The translations under genes were made by a program, and so were the position numbers. 22,679 nucleotides of DNA from DASUVJ01 sp036378995 (GTDB lineage: Bacteria > Patescibacteriota > Saccharimonadia > Saccharimonadales > Saccharimonadaceae). The notes beneath the pieces were generated by a model that worked only from the letters and a program-made list of their open reading frames with translations, was not told the origin of the DNA and ran no database searches. Numbering within the stretch: position 1 is the stretch's first letter; each line of letters starts with the position of its first letter. The stretch spans positions 1-22,679 of the forward strand of contig DASUVJ010000043.1 of NCBI GenBank assembly GCA_036378995.1, written 5' to 3'. Positions 1 through 7,428 of this stretch are shown here, piece after piece.

Positions 1-344
1 CTAAGCGACGCCAAATGGAGTTTATCGCCTCAGGATTACCTGCTGAATTAGCGCGCCTTTCACAAAACGAGGATTACTTTGCCGAGCGTGCAAAATTCAT
101 GGGGGATGCCCGTACACTGCTGACCGGATCTCCTTACGAAAAGATCCTTATTATTCAAAAGTATCAATCTTTGCGAGCCGACGCGCTCCGGCTTCTAACT
201 AGCGCTCTAGCCATCGCGCGCCGTAGCATTAGTGCAAAGCCACAAGAGTCGTTAGCAGCACAGCTGGAACAGCTATTAAAGGCGCATGATCTCATTTCTG
301 CAAACGGCAACGTCCGCCTTCAGCTGGCCCGCTTTGTGCTATAA
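1..344 (+). CDS. holB: DNA polymerase III subunit delta' (C-terminal part, cut by window edge)
   Basis: The reading frame is open from base 3 with no start, so the gene begins before the window; only about 114 C-terminal residues are seen. The segment is helical and resembles the C-terminal collar of clamp-loader subunits: a patch like RRQMEFIASGLPAEL followed by helices with spaced Arg and Leu. Delta' belongs to the clamp loader that places the beta clamp on primed DNA. There is no AAA+ core in view, so the call rests on the tail alone; another clamp-loader paralogue is possible. The stop TAA lies inside the -10 box of the next gene. Confidence 0.55.
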   Translation, partial: KRRQMEFIASGLPAELARLSQNEDYFAERAKFMGDARTLLTGSPYEKILIIQKYQSLRADALRLLTSALAIARRSISAKPQESLAAQLEQLLKAHDLISANGNVRLQLARFVL

Positions 345-345
345 T
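337..345 (+). promoter_or_regulatory. Extended -10 promoter of the TPR gene
   Basis: TGC followed by TATAAT at 340-345. The TAA stop of the upstream gene is inside the hexamer. The predicted transcript starts near 351-353, at or just before the start codon. Confidence 0.55.
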
Positions 346-356
346 AAGCGTTGAAT

Positions 357-1010
357 ATGTTAGGAATGCTACTGCTTATGGCACTGGGCGTCTGGGCGAT
401 TATGCGTCGTCAGACCATCAGTGAAGTTACCGCGGATATCCCATTAAAGATATCCGAAAAACTCGATCAATTATGGGATGTCGCCCAAGATTCTTTGCGC
501 GAGAAGAAATACCTTCGTGCAGAGAAGGCTCTTCTTACTATTTTGCGTGTCGACGAGCGCAATGCTACTGCGTATAACCGCCTTGGTATCCTGTATGCCA
601 AACAACAGGCTTTCAAAGACGCTATCGAGTGCTTTGAGATTGCTCAAAGCCTAGAGCCGAGCGCAAGCAGCCTTCATAACGTCGGACTTATTTATTACGA
701 AACCGGCAACTACGACAAAGCAGCTCTTGCATTTGAGCAGGCGCTTGCAATGGAGAATGACCTAGCGGCTCGTCATATTGCGTATGCCAAGGTACAAGAA
801 AAGATGGGGCACAACAAAAAGATGATCGAAGCACTTGAACGCGCCGTCGAACTCGATCCGATTCCTCAGACGCTCAACATCCTTGCGGACGCGTACGAGC
901 GTAATAATCAGGTAGAACTTGCGACCGATCTTCGTGAAAAGGCCGCTAAATTACTGATCCCACCAGGACAGCCCAAAAAGATTCGGCAAGTACGCCGAGT
1001 TGTCATGTAA
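357..1010 (+). CDS. Membrane-anchored tetratricopeptide repeat protein
   Basis: About 217 residues. The N-terminus is a single hydrophobic segment (roughly residues 1-16) followed by an RRQ stop-transfer cluster; the rest should face the cytoplasm or outside as a soluble helical domain. From about residue 50 there are TPR-like helix pairs with the usual small, aromatic and Pro positions (AYNRLGILYAKQQAFKDAI, LHNVGLIYYETGNYDKAALA, and a further pair near residues 170-195), giving roughly four repeats for protein-protein contact. A TTG at 351 is in frame two codons upstream; I prefer ATG 357 because nothing favours TTG. There is no Shine-Dalgarno, and the -10 box sits 11 bases before ATG. The partner is unknown. 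Confidence 0.8.
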   Translation: MLGMLLLMALGVWAIMRRQTISEVTADIPLKISEKLDQLWDVAQDSLREKKYLRAEKALLTILRVDERNATAYNRLGILYAKQQAFKDAIECFEIAQSLEPSASSLHNVGLIYYETGNYDKAALAFEQALAMENDLAARHIAYAKVQEKMGHNKKMIEALERAVELDPIPQTLNILADAYERNNQVELATDLREKAAKLLIPPGQPKKIRQVRRVVM

Positions 1011-1013
1011 CTA

Positions 1014-1042
1014 TTGAAATTACAGGGTAGTTACGATACACT
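1014..1042 (+). promoter_or_regulatory. Promoter of the tRNA-Thr/tRNA-Tyr unit
   Basis: TTGAAA at 1014-1019, a 17-base spacer, and TACACT at 1037-1042. The first mature tRNA base is at 1068, leaving a short 5' leader for RNase P. Confidence 0.7.
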
Positions 1043-1067
1043 TGTACCTGTACTTCGAAAGAATTAT

Positions 1068-1144
1068 GCCGCTTTAGCTCAGTTGGTTAGAGCAGCTGTT
1101 TTGTAAACAGCAGGTCCTGGGTTCGAGTCCCTGAAGCGGCTCCA
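1068..1144 (+). tRNA. tRNA-Thr (anticodon TGT)
   Basis: Full cloverleaf. The acceptor strand GCCGCTT pairs with AAGCGGC; the D arm has TAGCTCAGTTGG; the anticodon stem CTGT/ACAG closes a loop with TGT; the T arm has GGTTCGAGTCC. The 3' CCA is encoded. Confidence 0.95.
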
Positions 1145-1147
1145 TGG

Positions 1148-1233
1148 GCTGGGGTAGTGAAGCGGTCAAACACAACAGACTGTAAATCTGTCGGCATTCG
1201 CCTTCGTAGGTTCGAATCCTACCCCCAGTACCA
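1148..1233 (+). tRNA. tRNA-Tyr (anticodon GTA)
   Basis: The acceptor GCTGGGG pairs with CCCCAGT (first pair G-U). The anticodon stem ACAGA/TCTGT holds the GTA anticodon. A long variable arm makes it a class II tRNA, as expected for bacterial Tyr. The T arm is GGTTCGAATCC, discriminator A, and CCA is encoded. It lies 3 bases after tRNA-Thr, so the two are cotranscribed. Confidence 0.95.
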
Positions 1234-1235
1234 AG

Positions 1236-1271
1236 AAAAGCGCACGGTTTACGCCGTGTGTTTTTCTTTTT
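1236..1271 (+). terminator. Intrinsic terminator after the tRNA pair
   Basis: A seven-pair stem (1241-1247 with 1254-1260, one G-U) with a six-base loop, preceded by an A tract and followed by a T tract. Confidence 0.85.
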
Positions 1272-1282
1272 AGGTAAAAGAC

Positions 1283-1291
1283 TGCTAGACT
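1283..1291 (+). promoter_or_regulatory. Extended -10 promoter of the first Nudix gene
   Basis: TGC-TAGACT, then exactly six bases to ATG 1298. The predicted first transcribed base is at or near the A of the start codon. Confidence 0.6.
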
Positions 1292-1297
1292 AAAAAC

Positions 1298-1720
1298 ATG
1301 CAAACAAGAGTAGGTATCGGGGTATTTGTATTTAAAGACGGCAGGTTTCTTATGCAGCAACGTCAAGGTTCGCATGGGGCTGGCAGTTGGTCAGTGCCGG
1401 GTGGTCATTTGGAATTTGGTGAGTCATTCGAAGACACTGCAGCGCGTGAAGTAGAGGAAGAGACCGGCATTACCATTAAGAACATCCGCTTCGGAGCCGT
1501 TACAAATGATGTATTCCCGGATGAGGGCAAGCACTACGTAACAATCTGGATGATAAGTGAGTGGGAGGGCGGAGAAGCTCGTATTACAGAGCCTGACAAG
1601 TGCATAGCACAATCATGGGAGACATTCGACTCCTTACCAGAGCCGCTATTCTTGCCGTGGAATCAGCTATTGCAGTCGGAGTTCATAGACGACATAAAAT
1701 CACAGTTGAAAGCATCCTAG
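1298..1720 (+). CDS. Nudix hydrolase, NUDT15/MutT-like
   Basis: 140 residues, a complete Nudix domain. The Nudix box is plain: G-G-H at residues 36-38, then GESFEDTAAREVEEETGI, fitting GX5EX7REUXEEXGU, so the metal-binding REVEEE helix is intact. The block GAGSWSVPGGHLEFGE and the later HYVTIWM resemble the NUDT15 branch, which removes oxidised or altered nucleoside triphosphates; other substrates (NDP-sugars) cannot be excluded. There is no Shine-Dalgarno: the -10 box ends six bases before ATG, so a leaderless mRNA is likely. It converges on rpmG with a shared terminator. Confidence 0.88.
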   Translation: MQTRVGIGVFVFKDGRFLMQQRQGSHGAGSWSVPGGHLEFGESFEDTAAREVEEETGITIKNIRFGAVTNDVFPDEGKHYVTIWMISEWEGGEARITEPDKCIAQSWETFDSLPEPLFLPWNQLLQSEFIDDIKSQLKAS

Positions 1721-1727
1721 TAATAAG

Positions 1728-1756
1728 AAAAACATCCTCGCAGAGAGGATGTTTTT
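1728..1756. terminator. Bidirectional intrinsic terminator between Nudix gene and rpmG
   Basis: CATCCTC (1733-1739) pairs with GAGGATG (1745-1751), with a five-base loop, flanked by AAAAA and TTTTT. It can therefore stop transcription from both converging genes. Confidence 0.9.
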
Positions 1757-1772
1757 ATATAATCTTTTACGA

Positions 1773-1976
1773 CTAGCCCTTACGTGGCTTAATTTCGTTA
1801 CGGCCCAGGTTCTTCTTGGTTTCAGTGTAGGTCGCTGGTTTGCGTGCGATTGGGTCGTACTTCTTGAGGACGATCTTTTCAGTTGTGTTCTGCGTGTTTT
1901 TAGTCGTGTAGCGGCGGTGACCAGTAAGATCACTCACGATACCAACCAATTTGCGCTTTGTATTCTTCTTTGCCAT
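1773..1976 (-). CDS. rpmG: 50S ribosomal protein L33
   Basis: 67 residues. The L33 signature is present: MAKKNTKRKL at the start, then GHRRYTTKNTQNTTEK and LKKYDPIARKPATYTETKK. It binds 23S rRNA in the large subunit. The usual length is about 49-55 residues; the excess is mostly a basic C-terminal tail (NLGRNEIKPRKG). There are no cysteines, so this is the zinc-free type. A weak Shine-Dalgarno (AAGTGAG) lies before ATG, and an upstream extended -10 gives a leader of about 30-40 bases, unlike the leaderless genes nearby. Confidence 0.92.
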   Translation of the reverse strand: MAKKNTKRKLVGIVSDLTGHRRYTTKNTQNTTEKIVLKKYDPIARKPATYTETKKNLGRNEIKPRKG

Positions 1977-2014
1977 TACTTACTCACTTAGATTTTATAC
2001 TTTAGATTCAATCT

Positions 2015-2023
2015 ATTCTAGCA
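2015..2023 (-). promoter_or_regulatory. Probable extended -10 promoter of rpmG
   Basis: On the minus strand, TGC followed by TAGAAT. No good -35 is seen. It lies 38 bases upstream of the start codon. Confidence 0.45.
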
Positions 2024-2058
2024 TGAAAACAGGTTAATTGCTAGAGGTCAAACAAAAA

Positions 2059-2134
2059 TGGAGCCATCGTCGGGGCTTGAACCCGAGACCTCATCCTTAC
2101 CATGGATGCGCTCTACCAGCTGAGCTACGACGGC
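2059..2134 (-). tRNA. tRNA-Thr (anticodon GGT)
   Basis: On the minus strand the acceptor GCCGTCG pairs with CGATGGC (one G-U); the D arm has TAGCTCAGCTGG; the anticodon stem CATCC/GGATG holds GGT; the T arm is GGTTCAAGCCC; CCA is encoded. This is the second threonine isoacceptor within about 1 kb. Downstream there is only a T-rich stretch (2049-2058) and no clear hairpin. Confidence 0.95.
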
Positions 2135-2146
2135 GTACCTTGGCTA

Positions 2147-2175
2147 ATTGTAGCAAAATTAACCCCTGTAAGCAA
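2147..2175 (-). promoter_or_regulatory. Promoter of tRNA-Thr(GGT)
   Basis: On the minus strand, TTGCTT (2170-2175), a 17-base spacer, and TGC-TACAAT with the hexamer at 2147-2152. The mature tRNA begins 12 bases after the hexamer. Confidence 0.7.
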
Positions 2176-2185
2176 GCCTCGGAGA

Positions 2186-2869
2186 CTAAAGATTTGCCGA
2201 GCCTTCGTCGAGTGCTCTCGCGACCCAAAGCCCGTTTTTGAGCATCTTTTCCAGCAGCCCGCTTGTTACGCGCTGATGCTCCGCGTACACATAAAGCGTA
2301 CCGTCAACGATCTCTAACGTAAAGCTGCCAAATTCGTCGACAATTTTTTTAGCAAATGCCGGGTTAAAAAGCCGCTCAGCAGAGAGTGCCTGCGTAGGTG
2401 TAGCGAACAGGGCGTATTTTTGAGCAAAAGCACCTTCGTAAACACCTAATGTACCGAGGGGCACTTTAGATAAAGTTGAGAACTTTGTAAATAGCTGCGC
2501 GTAAAATGCCTCGCCGTGTGTGTGAAGCCCCATGAATATATGCGGAATATCGACTTTAGCATGAAGGTCAAACGTCATAATGATCCACTCATGCCTCTTT
2601 GAAGGTTTACCGGGGAACTCGATTTTATCTGATCGCTCCACAAGTGCTATGTCATACCCGTCGAACGAGCCGATGCAGTAATTATTGTCACGGTGTTTTG
2701 CCGATACCGTTAGTCCGCGCACAAGCCTGTGATCGTCGTTTCGCTGATCGACATATCCAAAGTAAACAAGACCGACTTTCTCGGCGAACTGCATGATCGT
2801 ATGCTTATGAACCCGAGCCTGTATGACCTTCGAGGGGGTAAATGCGGCAACAAAATATGATGGTTTCAT
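2186..2869 (-). CDS. Unknown protein, last gene of the alpha-glucan operon
   Basis: 227 residues, soluble, no signal peptide or membrane segment. I do not recognise the family. Notable parts are a YDIALVERSDKIEFPGKPSKRHEWIIMTFDL block (residues 72-102), a histidine-rich stretch near 103-118 (DIPHIFMGLHTHGEAF), and a C-terminal region of alternating strands and helices. The start codon overlaps the GH15 stop by one base (TAATG), so translation should be coupled to it. Position suggests a role in alpha-glucan handling or its control, but no catalytic motif supports a specific function. No clear terminator follows. Confidence 0.75.
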   Translation of the reverse strand: MKPSYFVAAFTPSKVIQARVHKHTIMQFAEKVGLVYFGYVDQRNDDHRLVRGLTVSAKHRDNNYCIGSFDGYDIALVERSDKIEFPGKPSKRHEWIIMTFDLHAKVDIPHIFMGLHTHGEAFYAQLFTKFSTLSKVPLGTLGVYEGAFAQKYALFATPTQALSAERLFNPAFAKKIVDEFGSFTLEIVDGTLYVYAEHQRVTSGLLEKMLKNGLWVARALDEGSANL

Positions 2870-4815
2870 TATTTCTTTTCCGTAATCGTATCGAGGATTG
2901 TCGCTATATATTCGGCATGACTCCAGGTTAGTGGAGACACCGACAACGAAGAATCGTCCCTTGGATTAATCTGCTCTGGCAAAATACCCGTACTTGTCGC
3001 GTGATCATGCACCCAGTCCAGAACACGGAAGGCTTGTTCGGTATTATCGGTCTCTAGATGATACTGAGCCATCCAGAGTGATGAAATAATCCACCAGTTG
3101 CCCGTAATCCCATCATCAGCACGGCAATAAGGATCATTTTCGTAACGCGGCAGGCCTACCACAGAATCACTGAGTCCGAACGTCGTTTTAAGTGTCTGGA
3201 TCGCCGTATTCATTTCGTCGCTTCCGACCGGAAACAGGCCGAACATAAATGAACCGAAGACACTGGAGAGATCAAAGGTTTCGTCATACTCGATCGTATC
3301 CCCTTTAACGATGAGTCCCTTATAAAATGCGCCGCGCTCTTTATTAAATAGATGCTTATGCGCGGCTGCGGAGATATCTTCTGCAGCTGAGCGCCATTTC
3401 ACCGCGCTACCAGAGTCCCCAAATTCATCCGCCAAGTCTGCGGCTGCAAGCAGGGCGGCATACACGACAGAAGTTGTGTAGGTTGTTATTAGGTAATGCT
3501 CCTCCCACAGATCATAGGTAGGCTTAGGGAGGCCTGTCGTCTCGTCGATGTAACTTGCCAAGAAATTAGCCATTGGCACCACCATCGGTTCATAAAAATC
3601 ACGGAGAAGCCGCGGGTCTGCGTGCATTTGATAGAACTGAACAAAAACGAATAAGACCAATGCCGTTTCGTCCTCTTGTATAGGAGGAGCAAACGAGCCG
3701 TCATCATGCACATACGGATGCCAGCTACTACCAAGTGCGCCATCCGCACGGTATTTATGCATTAAATAACCGCTCGGATGCAGGCCGTGCCGGCAAAATT
3801 CAAAGAAACGACGAGGCTCATCAATATAGCCCATACGAATCAGTGGCCACAGGACATAGGCGCCGTCACGCGGCCAGCAGTACGCATAGGCATCGCGCGA
3901 ATAATTAAGCATCGCCGTATCCGTACTGGCGATAACAGCTCCGCGTTTATCAATTTGAGACTTGATAACCATGACGCTTTTAATAAAGCTTTCCTGGTAT
4001 TTTGGATCGATTTTTTCAGATACATTAAGAGCAGGCTGCAGCCAGGTATCCCACCATTTTGCTGTCTCATGAAGACGCACTAGGACTCCATCTTCGCGCA
4101 CCTGTTTATTAATATAGAGTGCTTCGCGCATTGAAGTACCGGCCGCAATCCAATAATGCGCCCGCTTGGAACTGTGGGCAGGAATATCAAGTTTAAAGCG
4201 AATCACCGAGTCGACTCGTCCATGTTCGACGTTGCAAAAACTCAACTCACCGTCTTCGGCGTCACGAAACGTACCTTCCCAACCTTCAATACCAAATAGC
4301 CCTACGGTGTACTGGTCGAAAGGTTTGCCGTCACTTTCACCAGAGATTATAAATGCGCGGCGACCTCTATAGTGCAAAATCGCATGACTATCGGGCAGGT
4401 ACTGTGCCGTATCTGTGTTACTGCGAGCATCGCCAATAACAAACGCCTGATGCATAAACAGCCGGATCTCGCGCTCCTCACCCCACAGATTTACCACATG
4501 AACATTGCGCATAAACGCGCTGATCGTCGCGTCCACGACATCATCAAACTCTAATAAGATTCCGAGACGTTCGTTCTTTGCAACTGTGTGCCCGATAAGC
4601 GCAGTGTGAGGATAGCGGAACTTAAATTCCCAGCCGCCATCCTCATCTAGCCAGCTGATCTCGCCGTTAACCCACACACCAACCCGGTGGCGCAGCGATT
4701 TGCCGGCAGCGTGGTTTTCCAGGCCAACATAAGGAAAATAGAAGTCATGAACAAGACCGAACCGGTTAATGCCGACATGCAGTTCGCCGTTGCTGAGTAC
4801 GATAGGTCTAGCCAT
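2869..4815 (-). CDS. GH15 family glucoamylase-like glycoside hydrolase
   Basis: 648 residues from ATG 4815, chosen because GGAGG sits five bases upstream (4821-4825); an in-frame ATG at 4827 would place that GGAGG inside the gene. The prokaryotic GH15 layout is complete: an N-terminal beta-sandwich domain (about 1-260), a linker, then an (alpha/alpha)6 barrel. Visible motifs are YCWPRDGAY (312-320), QEDETAL (380-386), YDLWEEH (434-440) with the expected general acid Glu, and GILPEQINP (610-618) with the expected base Glu. Family members release glucose from alpha-glucan ends; some act on trehalose or dextran. There is no signal peptide, so the substrate is internal. It overlaps the GH57 stop by 8 bases. 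Confidence 0.93.
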   Translation of the reverse strand: MARPIVLSNGELHVGINRFGLVHDFYFPYVGLENHAAGKSLRHRVGVWVNGEISWLDEDGGWEFKFRYPHTALIGHTVAKNERLGILLEFDDVVDATISAFMRNVHVVNLWGEEREIRLFMHQAFVIGDARSNTDTAQYLPDSHAILHYRGRRAFIISGESDGKPFDQYTVGLFGIEGWEGTFRDAEDGELSFCNVEHGRVDSVIRFKLDIPAHSSKRAHYWIAAGTSMREALYINKQVREDGVLVRLHETAKWWDTWLQPALNVSEKIDPKYQESFIKSVMVIKSQIDKRGAVIASTDTAMLNYSRDAYAYCWPRDGAYVLWPLIRMGYIDEPRRFFEFCRHGLHPSGYLMHKYRADGALGSSWHPYVHDDGSFAPPIQEDETALVLFVFVQFYQMHADPRLLRDFYEPMVVPMANFLASYIDETTGLPKPTYDLWEEHYLITTYTTSVVYAALLAAADLADEFGDSGSAVKWRSAAEDISAAAHKHLFNKERGAFYKGLIVKGDTIEYDETFDLSSVFGSFMFGLFPVGSDEMNTAIQTLKTTFGLSDSVVGLPRYENDPYCRADDGITGNWWIISSLWMAQYHLETDNTEQAFRVLDWVHDHATSTGILPEQINPRDDSSLSVSPLTWSHAEYIATILDTITEKK

Positions 4816-6037
4816 GCAGCCCTCCATGTCTATGATACTCCATCAGGCGATAGCGAACATCCCGCACGGCGTTCATAAAGTACAGGAATGCGTCGTACGG
4901 CGAATCATACGGGCTAAAGTAGGCATGCACGTCACCGTCATTGAACCACTTGGTGCACATATAGTAGACATGGTCAGAAGTCTGTAGCTTACGCCAGTCA
5001 GAAATAAGCTGCAGGTCGCCAGAACGCAGAATGTCATCTTCCAGCGCATACAAATGACGGAGCGCTTCTTGCTGCATACTATTACCGAGCCAGGCAGTAA
5101 GGTCACGTTCAGAGTCTGCCCACGTTACGGTGTGCGGCATGCTGATTTCGCCAACAGGTTCGTGCACGGCGATGGCTTCTGAAGGGGTATAGAATGTATT
5201 CTCTGGATTTTCGAGCCATTTACTAACAAAGCTTTCGAAGAAGTCGAAGATGCCGGTGTCTTTCCATTGATGTTCGCCAAATGTTTCGTAGTCCATAAAA
5301 AGGTTTACGAGCTGGCTATCCGTAATGGCGGCGTTCATCCAATCGCTGTATGTATCGGCGTTAAGTGGCCATTGTTCCCAGTTACGATTACCAAAACGGA
5401 AAGCAACATCATCACTGAGCTTGTAGTTCTTCATTAAAAGGCGGATGTCGTGCGTGCCGGTAGGCCGATACATATGGTTCGGACTGCGCCACCCGAGGAC
5501 AGGATCCCAACCTTCGGCGAGGATTCCCTTAAATCCGTACTCGTCGGCCCATTTCGCCATACTGTCGTTATACGAGAGCTCGGTATTACGAAAAACCTGC
5601 GTCTCCACGCCAAACAGTTCACGAATTTTTTCACGGTGCATACGAACCTGGCGTTCGAATTCTTCCATGCTGTAAAAGAACGCGAGGCTGTGGTAATACG
5701 TCTCGGCGACGATCTCAACCTGGCCGGTAGCGACCAGACGACGGAAACTATCAAGTACCTCTGGAGCCCACTGCTCGGCCTGTTCAATAAACGTGCCGGT
5801 GATACTAAAAGAAACACGGAATTCAGGATGTCGTTTTAACAATTTTTCGAGCAGCTCATTCATCGGCTGGTACGACTTTTCGATGACTTTACGCAGCACA
5901 CGCTCGTTGTTACGATCTGTGCTAGTGTCCGACTCATCAAAGTAGTCATGCTGCTCGGCAGTATCAAAAATACTGTACTTGCGCACACGCCACGGCTGAT
6001 GAACGTGTAAGTACAAAACTATTCCGCGCTTACTCAT
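4808..6037 (-). CDS. GH57 family alpha-amylase/glucanotransferase
   Basis: 409 residues, close to the short GH57 forms that are nearly all catalytic domain. The conserved regions are present: HVHQP (11-15); a GTFIEQ block (81-86); FRNTELSYND (149-158) with the expected nucleophile Glu153; FMDYETFGEH (247-256) with the expected acid Asp249; and WADSERDLTAWLGN (306-319). GH57 enzymes cut or transfer alpha-1,4 (some alpha-1,6) glucan linkages with retention. No signal peptide, so it is cytoplasmic. The start overlaps the GT4 stop as ATGA. Amylase, glucanotransferase and branching activities cannot be separated from sequence alone. Confidence 0.92.
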   Translation of the reverse strand: MSKRGIVLYLHVHQPWRVRKYSIFDTAEQHDYFDESDTSTDRNNERVLRKVIEKSYQPMNELLEKLLKRHPEFRVSFSITGTFIEQAEQWAPEVLDSFRRLVATGQVEIVAETYYHSLAFFYSMEEFERQVRMHREKIRELFGVETQVFRNTELSYNDSMAKWADEYGFKGILAEGWDPVLGWRSPNHMYRPTGTHDIRLLMKNYKLSDDVAFRFGNRNWEQWPLNADTYSDWMNAAITDSQLVNLFMDYETFGEHQWKDTGIFDFFESFVSKWLENPENTFYTPSEAIAVHEPVGEISMPHTVTWADSERDLTAWLGNSMQQEALRHLYALEDDILRSGDLQLISDWRKLQTSDHVYYMCTKWFNDGDVHAYFSPYDSPYDAFLYFMNAVRDVRYRLMEYHRHGGLHG

Positions 6038-7269
6038 GCTGACGCCCCGATCTTAGCGCGGGAGTAGAGATGCATGCACTGCCTTGCGACATCCGTCCAT
6101 GAAATACGTGTGTATTCACGCTTTGCGTTGCGGCGAAGCTCAGTTGCAAGCGAAGGTGAAGTGGCGATTCCTACCATTTGGTCGGCGAGTGTATCGATAT
6201 CCCAAAAATCGTAGCGGAAGATATTATGCAGGATTTCACCGACACCTGACTGTTTTGTAATGATGAGAGCTGAGTCGTGATGCGCGGCTTCAAGAGCGGT
6301 AAGCCCGAACGGCTCACTTACCGAGCTCATAACAAAAATATCCGCCACATTATACGCATCACGCCACTGTTTGCCGCGCACAAAACCTGTAAAAAAGACT
6401 TTATCGGCAATGCCAAGATCCGCAGACAGCTTCATGAGCTCATCGCGCTGCTCGCCGTCACCGGCTAGCAAAAATACTAGTTTGTCGTGTTTTTCGCTGG
6501 CACGGGCAGCTGCGCGGACAAAATGAGTAAGCCCTTTTTGAATCGTAAAACGAGTTACTGTAGAAATGACCGTGTAGCCCTCATCCTTTAGGCTTTCGAG
6601 ATATTTGTACGTTCGACGATCATATTCGTGCTGACCCATACTCTCGACATCAATGGCATTATAGACGACCTCGATCTTATCCGCTGGGATGCCGTAGCGA
6701 TGAACGATAATGTTCTTTGTAATGTTACTGACGGCGATAATACGGTCAGCCATCATCAGGCCCTGATATTCGATTTCATGAACGATAGGATTGCCGAAAC
6801 GCTCGCCAGATCGATCAAACTCCGTCGCATGCACATGTACAATCAGCGGAGCGTCGGTGAGCTCTTTGGCTCGCATACCAGCTTCCATTGTCAGCCAGTC
6901 GTGGGCATGGATTGCGTCCGGTGTTTTCTCACGTACCATCCGGTCGACGAACTCAACATAACGCTTCTGAACACCGCGCATATCCTTAAGATCATCACTG
7001 TCAATCTCATCTAATCCTAGTTTTCGAAGGTATTTGCTATCGTAAGCACCCATCAGGCCATAGCGGTCAAGCGGACCGAGTTTCGTAGCAGCATGAACCG
7101 TCATATATTCGGTTTTGGGATGATACGCAGAATAGGGAACAACAAAGTCAATCGACGCGCCCTCGATAGCAAGCGCTTTGGACATGTGATAACACGCCAC
7201 TCCAAGTCCGCCACTGTTATGCGGCGGGAGCTCCCACCCGAGCATCAGTATATTCATCCTGCTTGCCAA
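6034..7269 (-). CDS. GT4 family glycosyltransferase, glycogen/starch-synthase-like
   Basis: 411 residues from TTG 7269, or 407 from ATG 7257, where the family-like start MNILMLGWELPPHNSGGLG begins. It has a GT-B fold: a Gly-rich loop near residue 20, HAHDW (121-125), the second-domain STVTRFTIQKG (236-246) with Arg and Lys for the sugar nucleotide, and E319-PFGLTAL-E327 (the EX7E motif). Relatives beside GH57 and GH15 genes are thought to build alpha-1,4-glucan from a nucleotide glucose. It is first in the operon, behind a strong promoter. Its only good Shine-Dalgarno lies 21 bases before TTG, separated by a hairpin. Its TGA stop is the only one in the window. Confidence 0.88.
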   Translation of the reverse strand: MASRMNILMLGWELPPHNSGGLGVACYHMSKALAIEGASIDFVVPYSAYHPKTEYMTVHAATKLGPLDRYGLMGAYDSKYLRKLGLDEIDSDDLKDMRGVQKRYVEFVDRMVREKTPDAIHAHDWLTMEAGMRAKELTDAPLIVHVHATEFDRSGERFGNPIVHEIEYQGLMMADRIIAVSNITKNIIVHRYGIPADKIEVVYNAIDVESMGQHEYDRRTYKYLESLKDEGYTVISTVTRFTIQKGLTHFVRAAARASEKHDKLVFLLAGDGEQRDELMKLSADLGIADKVFFTGFVRGKQWRDAYNVADIFVMSSVSEPFGLTALEAAHHDSALIITKQSGVGEILHNIFRYDFWDIDTLADQMVGIATSPSLATELRRNAKREYTRISWTDVARQCMHLYSRAKIGASA

Positions 7270-7270
7270 A

Positions 7271-7286
7271 CAGACGTTTCCGTCCG
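7271..7286 (-). promoter_or_regulatory. GNRA hairpin between Shine-Dalgarno and start of the GT4 gene
   Basis: On the minus strand, CGGACG-GAAA-CGTCTG folds into six pairs (one G-U) with a GAAA tetraloop. The Shine-Dalgarno AAGGAG lies at 7291-7296, four bases before it, and TTG 7269 starts one base after it. Confidence 0.4.
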
Positions 7287-7316
7287 AACGCTCCTTTTCC
7301 GTTGGTTCTTGATGAC

Positions 7317-7345
7317 ATTATAGATTGGAGCTTATGCTTTTTCAA
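7317..7345 (-). promoter_or_regulatory. Promoter of the alpha-glucan operon
   Basis: On the minus strand, TTGAAA (7340-7345), a 17-base spacer and a perfect TATAAT (7317-7322). The leader to TTG 7269 is about 40 bases. Confidence 0.8.
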
Positions 7346-7414
7346 TGGTTTTTCAGGATATTACCAAAACCAAAAAACATTACCAGAATACTCGTTTTTT
7401 ACAACCGCTTGCAG

Positions 7415-7420
7415 TAAAAT
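7415..7420 (+). promoter_or_regulatory. -10 box of the MscS gene
   Basis: TAAAAT, eight bases before ATG 7429. No -35 and no Shine-Dalgarno, so the mRNA should be leaderless or nearly so. Confidence 0.4.
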
Positions 7421-7428
7421 AGATACTA

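Noticed and set aside
1166..1375. Minus-strand frame over the tRNA-Tyr gene and Nudix start
   Set aside because: It is an antisense shadow of a tRNA and a real gene, with no promoter or Shine-Dalgarno.
3778..4083. Frame of about 100 codons opposite the GH15 gene
   Set aside because: A shadow of the catalytic barrel of GH15; no start signal.
5450..5839. Frame of about 129 codons opposite the GH57 gene
   Set aside because: It is antisense to a well-supported enzyme and has no domain-like features.
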